From assembly GCA_002633005.1 (NCBI GenBank), contig NMRA01001193.1, positions 1-38,417 on the forward strand: DNA of 38,417 bases, written 5' to 3'. Positions 11,601-23,600 of the stretch are shown here, one piece after another; the first letter of the stretch is position 1; each line of letters starts with the position of its first letter. Made by a program: the position numbers and the translations under genes. The DNA is from Phoronis australis. Taxonomy: Eukaryota > Phoronida > Phoronidae. The notes under the pieces were generated by a model. That model did not search any database, was not told the origin of the DNA, and saw only the letters and a list, made by a program, of their open reading frames with translations.

Positions 11601-14600
11601 CTCGTAGGCCTACTACGCACAAACCGATGTCATTTCTGTGCAACTTTCACGCATTTAGGAAATTTGAACGCAGTGATGTTCTCTGTCAAGTTGCTGTTAC
11701 TCATGCCTCCACAAACGCCCTTTTCGTGTCTGAAAAAGGCGCGGGCTCTCCACTGACTTTCCTCACAACTCCTCAGTGCACTGGTAAAAACAACAACAGT
11801 GGAGGCGGCCTTCCACCCATTACGTACAACCTCGATAAGAGAAAAAAATGTTTGTTAAATTTTTGGCTTGTTTCTTATCAACAGGTAAACAAAAGGCTAT
11901 TAAATCTCTTGAGATGTATTAATAAAATTCTTTTTGAGAAACAAGATCATGGTGAGAACTTTTTAAAGAATTTGCGTGAGGATTTATTTCTTTTCACAAC
12001 TTCCTGTGTTCGTGAACGTTAAGTCTCAGAAGCATGAGTTAAAGCGACTCGTAGCATTCGTTCTCTACGGCTGTATATATGCAGAATAGGTTCGTCATTG
12101 GTCTCTAGAGGCATTGTAGTATAAGGTGGTCACTTACTTAGAGACGTGGTTGGCTAAACAATGTGGGGTCGGTCATATACCAGCTGAAGTGTGACCAGGA
12201 TCCCAACCACGCCTACATTGGAGAAACCAAGNAATTTGCGTGAGGATTTATTTCTTTTCACAACTTCCTGTGTTCGTGAACGTTAAGTCTCAGAAGCATG
12301 AGTTAAAGCGACTAGTAGCATTCGTTCTCTACGGCTGTATTTACGCAGAATAGGTTCGTCATTGGTCTCTAGAGGCATTGTAGTATAAGGTGGTCACTTA
12401 CTTAGAAACGTGGTTGGTTAAACAATGTGGGGTCGGTCATATACCAGCTGAAGTGTGACCAGGATCCCAACCACGCCTACATTGGAGAAACCAAGAGACT
12501 GTTCCTTACCAGATTCAAAGAACATCAGAAACTGGACAGACCAACAGCTGTGATGGAACACATATTGGCGACTGGGCAATCCATCTCTCTTGCTTAATCC
12601 AGGATCCTAGCCAAAGAACAAAATTGGTATCCTTGAAAGCTCAAAGAGTCCATAAACATCAGCAGTCAGCGCCCCCTCTTGAACCGGGACCAAGGACTCC
12701 ATTTACCCCCCGTGTATTCCAGCATTCTTAACCAGCGAAAAGCGGGAAATCCCTCATTCATCGATAAAGACCTGGCGGACCAGGTCGAAACGTCTGAAAA
12801 CAACCAACCACGTCTCTAAGTAAGTGACCACCTTATACTACGTATGTATGCAGACACACAACTCTCTCAGGATCAAAGTTACGTTTTGTCTTCGTTTTCT
12901 CTGGTATATTTTTATTTGTCGTTGATGCAATAGTAGAGAGGTTTCATAAGCGACATGAACGATTCTCGTTACAGTAACAAAAATGGGTTTCGCGACAGCT
13001 AAATTTTTATGTTAACATGAAAGTAAACGTGAACTGAAAAACTGAGCTCAGGATGTCCACTTATCGTAGTACATATCCGCTACAGATATGCAAGTTAGAA
13101 ATGTGTTTGTTGAATGTAAAAAGTCGTTTCTACGAACTCCTGCGAAAAATGATAAACTCTTAGAATGTGAAATATATTTGCAGTTTAAAATGAGTAAATG
13201 CATATCAATTCAGCATGTAAACATGTTGACAACACAGAATCACGGTTACAAAGCATTCATTCTAGTTCGATGATATCAGTGAAGCCCTGCAGAATAAGGA
13301 TTTTGGAAAAATGCTTTCTTGCAACTAAACTTTATGAACATATATAGAAAAAAGAATCGTGTTCATTTTATACAGAACCCTATCAAAATAAAAAATATTT
13401 TCTGTGTCTTACTAAATAAGAATTAAAAAATGTGCCACAGGTTTCGCGTTTAAAGCGACTCGAATCTCTCCGTATTTGCGTAAAACACTCAAACACCGTT
13501 GCGATTACGTCACAGCGAACAATGACATCATAGATAATAATAGTTTATGATGGCATGTATGACACGGAATTATAAATGCGTGATAATTCACGTTCACGTC
13601 GCTTTGCGAAGCCTTTCTGTCATGGCGCCTCGGTGAATGAAATGACGGAGCTGCACACTTTCTGGCGGGAGATTCGATTTGAGTGACAGCCCTGTAATCT
13701 TTGACCTCGGGTAAGTAGTAAACCAATTTCCACGCAGTTGTGCAGTTCCAAGAGGTTCTGCCAAATCTTTTTTCGCTACACCGTATATATTTCGCATATG
13801 AATTTCCCCGAGAATGACGATACCATTTTGCTAGACATGTGAAATATTGTAACATGGCCAATTTTTGTGAATAAGGTTTGAGATATCCTTTTAAAAATGC
13901 AAAAGAATTGTTTGGTGACTACTTATCTTTTGTGAAAAAAATGAAAAACCAATAAAATTTGGTTTGCCCGCAACACTGTGTGTGGCAAGATTTTACNATT
14001 ACGTCACAGCGAACAATGACATCATAGATAATAATAGTTTATGATGACATGTATGACACGGAATTATAAATGCGTGATAATTCACGTTCACGTCGCTTTG
14101 CGAAGCCTTTCTGTCATGGCGCCTCGGTGAATGAAATGACGGAGCTGCACAGTTTCTGGTGGGAGATTCGATTTGAGTGACAGCCCTGTAATCTTTGACC
14201 TCGGGTAAGTAGTAAACCAATTTCCACGCAGTTGCGCAGTTCCAAGAGGTTCTGCCAAATCTTTTTTCGCTACACCGTATATATTTCGCATATGAATTTC
14301 CCCGAGAATGACGATACCATTTTGCTAGACATGTGAAATATTGTAACATGGCCAATTTTTGTGAATAAGGTTTGAGATGTCCTTTTAAAAATGCAAAAGA
14401 ATTGTTTGGTGACTACACGTACTTATCTTTTGTGAAAAAAATGAAAAACCAATAAAATTTGGTTTGCCCGCAACACTGTGTGTGGCAAGATTTTACCGTA
14501 CTTTCGTTCACCGAGTCTCCATATTTTGATAGCTGTGTCACAACTTTCAGTGTTTGCTACCTCGCTGGTCAACTTGTCACTGTTCTACGCCACAGACAGC

Positions 14601-17600
14601 CTGAGTTAAACATCACGGACCAGGACATACTGTGTGTTCAGATAGCAGGCTTGTGCCATGACCTAGGCCATGGACCATTTTCACACATGTTTGATTGTGA
14701 TTTTATACCGATGGTTGACCCAGATTCCACTTGGAAAGTGAGTGTTAACTTATTAATTTTCATATTCATACCTATTCAGGGGACAACATTTCTGTGAAGT
14801 CGTTATCTGTATGGCGTACTGCGTAACTGGTAGATGGCATTGCTGTAAGGCGTTGAATAAATTAATTGGATCAACTGAGTCCCGTTCTAAGCATCAAGCT
14901 GTGCTAAACGTCAGAAGCCATACTGCATGCTTTTCGTAGTTTGTTGCAGAGACTCTTGATTACATTTTTCGTGGTAATTTACTTGTCTTTGCACACAAAG
15001 TCCTGGGGTCACGAGATCTGTATCCTTTTTCAATGAGCAAAGAAATTCGTGACCCACTAACGTGTTTTAAGTTGTGCTTATCATCATAACGCATTTTGTT
15101 GTTCTTAAATATACAATTCAAAGGTCTCTCTCTTACTGAAATGTTGCCAAATATTGAATGTGTTTTGTTTCATTTTCCAACATCTTAGCATGAAGATGCA
15201 TCAGTCAAAATGTTCGACCATCTTGTGAAGGAAAATAAACTGGTCTCTGAATTTGAAAAGTATGAACTCACGGAAAAAGACCGTGAATTTATCAAAGAAC
15301 AAGTTGCTGGACCGCTAGATAAGAACATATCTTTGGACGTAAGTTGATCAAGAGTAATGCCGCAGACCAAAAACGCTCTTAGCTAATTTTCGGGTTGTTT
15401 TACAGTTTACACAAGTTCGACTAGATCTGAACATACATGAAGAACAACCCCTGACCTACAGGACCAACGACTCTGGCTGTGAGATCGGCTGGATGTTCCC
15501 TATTTTTTGCAATTAAGAGAGTTGATTCAGCAAATTTTAACGCCCAACACAAAACAACAACGCGATCAAATCAAATCAAAGACCTCCCAAGTTTACTAAT
15601 CGTCTCGTTCCTGGCAGAGTGTAATCGTCTCGCCTGCTCTGTATTTTTGGGGGACTCCGAGAAGGCCACAAATTTGTAATTTCTTCGGTAAATACGGTTG
15701 GAAAAAACAAATGTTAACTTCAAAAAATCTCAAAGTTTCATTTAGTATAAACGAGTATACGACAGAAAGCAAATAATAAAAAATGTGAAATAATGCGCAT
15801 ACACGTTAACGTACTTTGTCCTTATGTTTAGTAGAACGGGGTCATTGGTAGCCGCTCGTGGAACTATTCCCGTGACAACGATAGAATCCGCCATTTCAGA
15901 TCACGTTTTGCACAAGTATATTTCTGCTTTTAACCACCAGTCTTGAGCCAGAGCAGATTCGTGTTGATACATCTTATGGGAAAGTCACTCAGCGACTTAA
16001 TAAGATTACGAAATGTGCAAAAGTGCAGATTCCTCTATTGCCGCGGGTCGTTGGTCGAGGGGCTTGCGGTTCATGGGTGGAGGGTATCGCGGGGTGTAGG
16101 TGTCGAAGGGGTTTTATAACAACTCGTAAATTTCAACAACCTTGATTAGGTTTAATGGCTTGTCACCTTATTTAATTTTTCTTTAAGCTCCAATTTTCTT
16201 GCCTCCTTACTAAGCATTGATTAGGTTGGAAAAAATACTGGTGAACAACGTCAGTCAGGCTTGTGGGAAAATCTTGAAAAAGGTTGTTAGGCCAGTCACC
16301 AATTTTAACGTTCAATAACAAGCTTGGAAACCTTGTCTCTTGATAACCATTGCTCTGCAAGCTTGAATAAGATTTTTTGGTCAGTAATCTAATTCAAACA
16401 GAAATTAGGTCACCAAGCAAATTAACTTCTCTCCTTACTGAATCATGATGAACATAAATGTCTCATGTGCACTATAATCAAGTGCGCTAAAATAGTGATT
16501 CTGCTGCATTGCTACCATGGTTGTACTGGCTTAGTTCTATTGTTCAAACTTGAAAAATATTGTCAAACCTTAATAACATTGCTGAAGCTTGAATAATATT
16601 GTTCAAGCTTAAATAATACTGCATACTTTTACGCTTGATTAATCTTGCCCATAAAGATTATTCAAGCTGCAAAAGGAAAAACTTGAACATTAATGTAGAA
16701 AAACAAAAAAACAAAGTCTGCACTGTATACCATTATTTAGATTTTTTGAAGTTAGTAAGTTTTTTGGGCCATAATAGTTTGACTATTTGACACATTCATT
16801 CCCGCGCAAACTCAAGTCAACAGGCGTCACAGACTCACACCAAGGATTGTAGTAGTATAGGAGAGTTGACTCCGCCATTTTGCCATTCGCCGCAATGGTT
16901 ATCGGTCGAAACACTAGCGCCCCAAGCGGTGAATAATCAATACTTAGGAGCGCAGTCCGAACAATGTAAACACTTATAAATTCATACTTTAATGACGTTC
17001 GACGTGCAATAAAATTACTGTGTGATTGAAAATGATGGGAATACGCAAGCTAACATCTATTTACAATCGAATGAGAATGAAAATGTGTGTTTTAATCAAT
17101 ATTAAAGTGTATTTGTTTTTATTCTCTTAAACCTCCCTTCAAAAGCCGTCATGATTTTGTTTCATATTTGAGTTCTTAACGCAAATTATCGTTCCTTATA
17201 ACAGTTCATGCCTCCATGGACTACATAATTTGAATGATTGCTCCCGGGGGCTCTGAGGGGAATTGCCCCCAGGTGCCAACAAAGGGGGTACCAGATATAA
17301 ACTAGGTGGGCGCCAAATGGGTGTTGACCCCCTCCCAGGGGAGTTACATGGGAGCAGTGCTAAACAGGTAAAAACCAATGGGGTGTTGAGCCCCCTCCAA
17401 TCGTCACAAACTTTGGTTGCTCCCCTGACCATTGACAACATGTTGCTCCCAGCTGGTTTCATCCACTCAACGATTTCGAATGTGTTCCCTATCCAATGCA
17501 CCTGGATAATAGGAATGCCAACAATTGTTTGGTGAACAAGTAAGAAGAAGAAAGTAAGGCAATTAATCACCACCACAAAATTGTAATCCATTCTGATGCA

Positions 17601-20600
17601 CTCTCACATATAATTTTAGAACATTCCATTATTTCTTAGACAAAGCAGTACAGGGTAAACTTCCCACTCGCCCACTATAATCACCAATAGTTACAAGTCA
17701 GTTGCTAAGCTGTAGAATAGCTCACAACTTACAAAATGTAGTAACATCACTCATAACTAGTCAAAGTTCAAAATGTCATGACAAAAAACTTTAAGAGGTA
17801 CTGAACAGCAATCAAAATATCCACTACCCACACAACTTCATATAAAACTCGGAATTAAAAATACTTGGATGATAAGACCAAAATTTAATTTTATATACCC
17901 ACTGTTCCTATTATCAATAACAGTAAAAATTTCAGGTAAGTTAAAGCCAGACCACAAGATCATATCGGATACCTAGCCACAACTGGGGCTTAAATTAATC
18001 ACAATCTCCAAAAACGTACAAAATAGGCAACACATACACCAATACAACAAGAAAATTTGACCAACCTTCCCCACTCTCTATTAATTCATTAGTAATCAAC
18101 AGCTCTTTTCGCCAAAGAAATGCGATATAAATAAATCTGAAAACTAATTTACTCACAGAGGTGTTTGTCATCGAGAAGCAAACTGATGCGGATAGCTTGG
18201 GTTTATCAAAATTTCAGCCCACCATTCAGACTCTGAAAGATCCATCAGTTTCACTTTGGCTCTCTCCAAATCACAGGCTAACCATTCATAAAATGTTTCA
18301 ATCTGATAAAACTTAGTAAAATATGAAAACCAGACTTTGACTAATCGTCCTTTCTACACGTGATGTCCCAGTACTTGCTTTGTGAGACCATAATCAGACA
18401 TGCAAAAAAGCATATTCCAGAGCCGTAATATATACATAATTTCCGGAGAACTTTTTGACATCTTCATTTTGGTGGATTCGGGATATCAGATATTGTTGGC
18501 ACTGCATTCCATACCAGCTTGTGCTTCATAGAATTCATGAACATGGACTCCTCGAAGTGACGAGAGCATAACTTGCAGTTCTTGGACAAGTAGGCTGCAT
18601 CTCTATTCATAAAGTCGGCTCCCAGCGCTTGCACCTTAACAGAAATCAATGAGAGACTCAGGAACAAACCGCATACTCACCAGGTTCATAAAAAACTGGT
18701 AGCCTACACTACACTACACTACACTACACTACACTACACTACACTACACTACACTACACTACACTACAAAAGTCCTGTCGTACCGTGCTTGTGATGGAGA
18801 CAAAACTGTCTTGGTGTTAACTAAAAAAACTAGGACTCAAATGTCGATCCACGGATATTTTAAGGGCACATCGTTGGCGCATAGAATTAAGTTTTTATTG
18901 ACACACTGCTTAACCTGGACCAACTGAAACATTAAAATTATGTCGATTTTTTCATCTTTTCAACGAGACCCACAAATTCTCTAACTTGACTCATGACAGA
19001 CTTGAGGCCGCCCTGTGGCTTTGATTGCTGCCATGTCACCAGTCATTCACTCATAGCCATGGGTATGTTTTCCTAAAATTATCCGTGCGTTCGTTCGGTG
19101 ACATTTTGATTTGGAATACATGGACTGCAAAGTATCCAAAAAGCTGAGGATCACATCGTTAATCGTAGTCCTTCCGCCGGCAGCTCTGTTGTGCAGTAGG
19201 CCTAGTCTGCAATGTAGACAACAGTGCGATCTTCCAACCGTGAACAAAACATACAAAACGAAAGACAATATGAATAACAGATAATCCTTACCTTTCTGGA
19301 TCCTTAGGAGCCCTAAAAATGACACGTCTGGGGTTTTCGTGGATGAATTAGTGCAGTTCATCGCACTGTAAAATGTGCCCTTCCCCATTGCTTTGGCGCT
19401 TCCTGGTTGACCGTTGCTTGTTCACCATTTGGCGGCGCTAGTAGTAGCGGTAACGGGGAACTCACAAGTGAACTCTCCTATACTACTACACTCCTTACTC
19501 ACACAAACAAATAAGCACCTTTCAAGACCAGATACTAAAACATGACATAATCTAAAGAAACAGCCAAGCCAAAGCGGACCTGCTTCGACTGAATGTGAAA
19601 CATTACGATATAAATACATTTTTATATTTGAAAGTATTGTAACAATTTCTTATTAAAAACTTTAATTGAAGGAGTAATATTTCTAAGCCTTTGGCAGTAA
19701 ATGTTATATTTTCCTAACAAATGAGTAAAATATAATTAATATGCTGGTAGCAGAATCTTCTTTGTGTAATGCATCGGTGCTCTTTGTGTATTATGGCGTA
19801 CGTTCCTTTTTCTGTTGTTTGATTAATAACACATAGTTTGGAGCAGTGTCGTAACTGTAACTGTGTTGTCTTTCTCAGTAACCAATTTCACTTTGTCTTG
19901 GTTATTGTGGTGGCTAATAAAGCAGCTATATCTTAGTAATCAAAATTATTTAAAGCTACATTTCACCCCGTTTATCTGGCTAAAATGAAAATCGCATTAG
20001 ACCGTTCACTTTCGTAAAATTGGTCTCTTACCGTGATAATATTATATTTCCGTAATCAACTAAGGTCAGTGAAAATGTGTGCATGTGCCATTTTTGTAAT
20101 CGGATTGGATAATCCCAATAAACTTCTGAAACATTTTCTTGAAGCTTTGATGATAGTTTTGTAGTTTTTGTTGGTAATGGAATTAGAATCTTGTCAAGGA
20201 AAGACGAGACTGGGAGTGAAGGGCCTAATTTATTTTCATTTTTAGCCAGCTAAACAAAGGGAAATGCAGCTCTTGAAATCTGGTATCTGTGACTACACTT
20301 GTGTGTAAGCTCCTGTTCTCTATAACAGCAATCACACACTTGGTGATGCACGCTCCTTCAAAAGCCACGTTTTAAAAGTAGTCTATATTAACACACAGTA
20401 TCTGATCTTTTCCAGGATTGGAAATACCGAGGAAGAGGACGTGAAAAAGGCTTCTTGTACGAGGTACGTAGTGACAGCCTTACTGTTGTGTTAATGATTG
20501 TACATGGTAATCTAAAGCATTTCACAAAGTTTTGATGGCTGAAAATCAAAATTGAATTAGACCTTTTACTCTCCTGAAATTAATCTCATATCAGCCTTTA

Positions 20601-23600
20601 CTGTGATAGGGTTCTCTATCAGTTTCAATAAGAACATCAAAACCATCAGCGACTGAAGAAAAGGCTTTAGACTTTATTGGGATTGTCAACCCTAACATTG
20701 GCGGTTTTGAAAATGGCATTTATTAGTACTAGGTAACGGAAATGGAATTATATCGCAGAGACCAATCTAGTTCAATTTTCATTTTTGGTCAGTTTAACAG
20801 GGACAAATCGTTTTCGCTTTCACTTGTGTTCAGGCCGTTTGTCCTCACCCAACCATCATTTGTTGACAAAAAGGCAAAATTGTTATTTTCCACTTTTCAT
20901 TTTCTAATTAAGCTCTGTCTGTTGTAAAGCAAATTAACACACGAAGTATCAACTGCAAGTGATCGTTTTGTTTTATTAGTTTAGGCAGCTTTACACTTCA
21001 AGAGGAAAGAAGAATTCCGATCAATAAGCATTTCAACATTCTTGAAGGAGAAGGCAGTTGGAAATGACACATTTTGTACCATCTTAAAATGGCAATAATT
21101 TTGAAGAGTTCCAAAGGAACAATTTGGAAAGTAGTCTAAATTAAAAGAACTTTTTAACAGCTAAAGGGGTAACTAGCTTCTTTGAGGCTCATGTGACATG
21201 GCTATTCTCGTAACAAAGCGTTTTTTTTCTTGTAAGTGCCTTTGTTCTTTTTGTATAAGGTGGTGGCTAACAAGAGAAATGGTATTGATGTGGACAAGTG
21301 GGACTACTTCGCCCGTGACTGCCATCATTTGGGATTTAAGAACACCATTGACCACTACCGCTTCATTAAATATGCGCGAGTGATCGAGGCCGACGGTCAA
21401 CTACAAATATGCTGTCGTGATAAGGTTTGCTCGCTATTATTATTATTGGAAAACTCATTAATTATTATTTGATAATTATAATTGATGAAAACACTGATAA
21501 GGTAGACTTGTATGGAATCAATAGGTGTTGGCAAGATTCAGATGTTGCTAACTTGCGTCGCAAGGTCTTGATTATTGATTGTGTTTCTGTCTTTATGAGG
21601 TCAGTCTGCCCTATACCCGTGAACAAGTCAGAGTCCTGATCTGCATTTTATTGTTTTAATGTGCATTCAGTGAGACACTCTCTTAGTCTCTGAATTCATC
21701 ACGTGCAGTCTTCTGTTATGCTAACAAAACATGACATGTCATAGATAAGAGCGAGTCACATTTTACCCACCCGATTTTTTTTGTTCCTTGATCTTTCCAT
21801 AGGAGGCACAGGATGTCTATGACATGTTTTGGACGCGTCATGTGCTCCATCGTAGAGCCTGTCAACACAAAGTATCTAAGGTTATTGAAAACATGTGAGT
21901 ATTGAGAGAGATGAGATTTTCTCTAAAGTGGAGGTTTTGCTGTTTTGCACACCATGCTTTCTTGTGGATCAACAAGTGTGTAACTTTTCTACAAGTCACT
22001 AGTAAAGTGTTTGCTAATATAACAGAAAAAGGTTGATGTTTCTACATTGGTGATTGTCAGGAATAGACTGACTCCATTCTTAGTTTAGTTCTTTTACTCT
22101 ATTGTTCTGTTAGCAGATGGCACTTGATTGGCATGGCCCATGAGTTTAGGACCATGACAGTGATGATATAATTTGTTTACAATAGAATGGAAGAAAACAT
22201 TCTGGAAGATTCTTGCATGTAAGTGATTAATGTAGTTTGGAACATTCTAGGGCGTAGTATATGGTTGTAGAATGATTGGGTAGATTCCAGAAAGTTCTAG
22301 AATTTGCTTGAATTGGTGTGAAGTTCCAGAACATTGTAAGATCAATACCCAGGCACGGGTTAGTTGAAAGTCAGTTAAAGTAAGGTGAAAGTCAGTTGAT
22401 ATTCAGTTAGTCAGTAACAAGAGAGTACAGTTGAGTTGCAGTGAAGAGAATCAGCAGTTACAGCGTTATTCAATAGAGCCAGCCAGCTATAGAGACACTA
22501 GAGAGGGCAGGTTATTGAATCAGCAGTAGCTGGAAGTGTCTCAGAAGTTAAATTACAAGTCAAGGTTTCGCAGCTCTGACTGGAGCATGGAACAGGTATT
22601 ACCTGGGACGGTTTTGAGCAGGCTTGTAAAAGCACGGTTTAGATCAATAAAGCCACTGCCTCGAACGAGTCTTCAGCCTATAGTAGCACCAAAAGCTGTT
22701 AACACCAGTCGATAACAACCACGTACCCTGCTGCTGGAGATGATATGGAGAGCCTCTGCTGGAAAGCAGTCTGACTCAACAGACAGCCCTCACCAAATGT
22801 ATTTGATAAATAAATAGAGCAAGTACTCTCTTAGTTTTGATATTTAGCAATCTTTTAACGTTTTAAATAAAAATATGTCACACAGTGAATGTAATCGCAG
22901 AAGTATTTTCATCGTTTAGAAATTAGTGATTTTAGAGGCGAAGGCAACCTTTTTTCATGTCATTTTTAGCAAAAATAAGGTTCGTTGATTATGCCAGACA
23001 TATTTTCACTTATTTACTGCTTTTCGTAATTTAATTAATTACTCCTCGTCTACTCCGGAAGTGACGTTTTGGGAGGCAAGAATTTCGCGCCAATTTCTTA
23101 TCATATAGTCTGACTATAAGAGCAGTCGAGTCAGTCATTGTTCTACCTCGGTTGTGATAAATTCGGTCGTCGTTTGCTTTTGCTTACGACATACCACGCT
23201 GTTGCTGCGTACTGGAGTGTACTCATTATCGTCTCAAGTACAGAGGAAGAACTATCCCACTTGCCCGAGTGTCCCGCGACTCACTCCCACTGGAGGAGGG
23301 TGATCTGAGCACCCAAACTGCTTACATCCCGTCGTGTGACCCCCTCGCCACACACCTGGCACCTTCTAAATTGCTCCATTACAAGTCCACAATAAACTTA
23401 TCAAACTTAGGTTCACCGATCTGTTCATTGGATGACGTCGAAACTGTCCTCTTCACTGGGTGTCGAACTGGGCCTGTATTCACTCCCACTACTCAACATC
23501 GCTGCAGGGCTGCTTACAGGCTCTGGGCTAGAGACAACAGCACTGGGCGAATCACTGCTAGTTCCCGGAATTGCACGCAGTGGGGTACGTTCGGAGGCAC

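Larger units (their letters stand above)
16833..19504 (-). mobile_element. P-like DNA transposon with THAP gene, TIRs and 8-bp target duplication
   Basis: ACTCACAC occurs directly outside both ends (16833-16840 and 19497-19504). The terminal inverted repeats are 16842-16870 and 19468-19496 (27 of 29 bases match; core GTAGTAGTATAGGAGAGTT). A second, subterminal inverted block, ACTAGCGCC then GGTGAA and CAA, lies at 16912-16941 and 19413-19443. A THAP-domain gene reads inward from the right end. An 8-bp duplication, ~30-bp TIRs, subterminal inverted repeats and a THAP domain are together the hallmarks of the P superfamily. No transposase catalytic domain was found in 2.66 kb, so it is non-autonomous. 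The left TIR has one extra outer C. Confidence 0.78.

Noticed and set aside
11468-12022. 184-codon plus ORF
   Set aside because: Runs from unrecognised intron into the duplicated block; peptide resembles no family and has no acceptor support.
13505-14355. Paired 118-codon minus-strand ORFs
   Set aside because: They are the same ORF seen twice because of the duplicated block; no known domain and no splice context.
17196-17591. 131-codon minus-strand ORF
   Set aside because: Covers the GC-rich imperfect repeats in the P-like element; composition follows the repeat.
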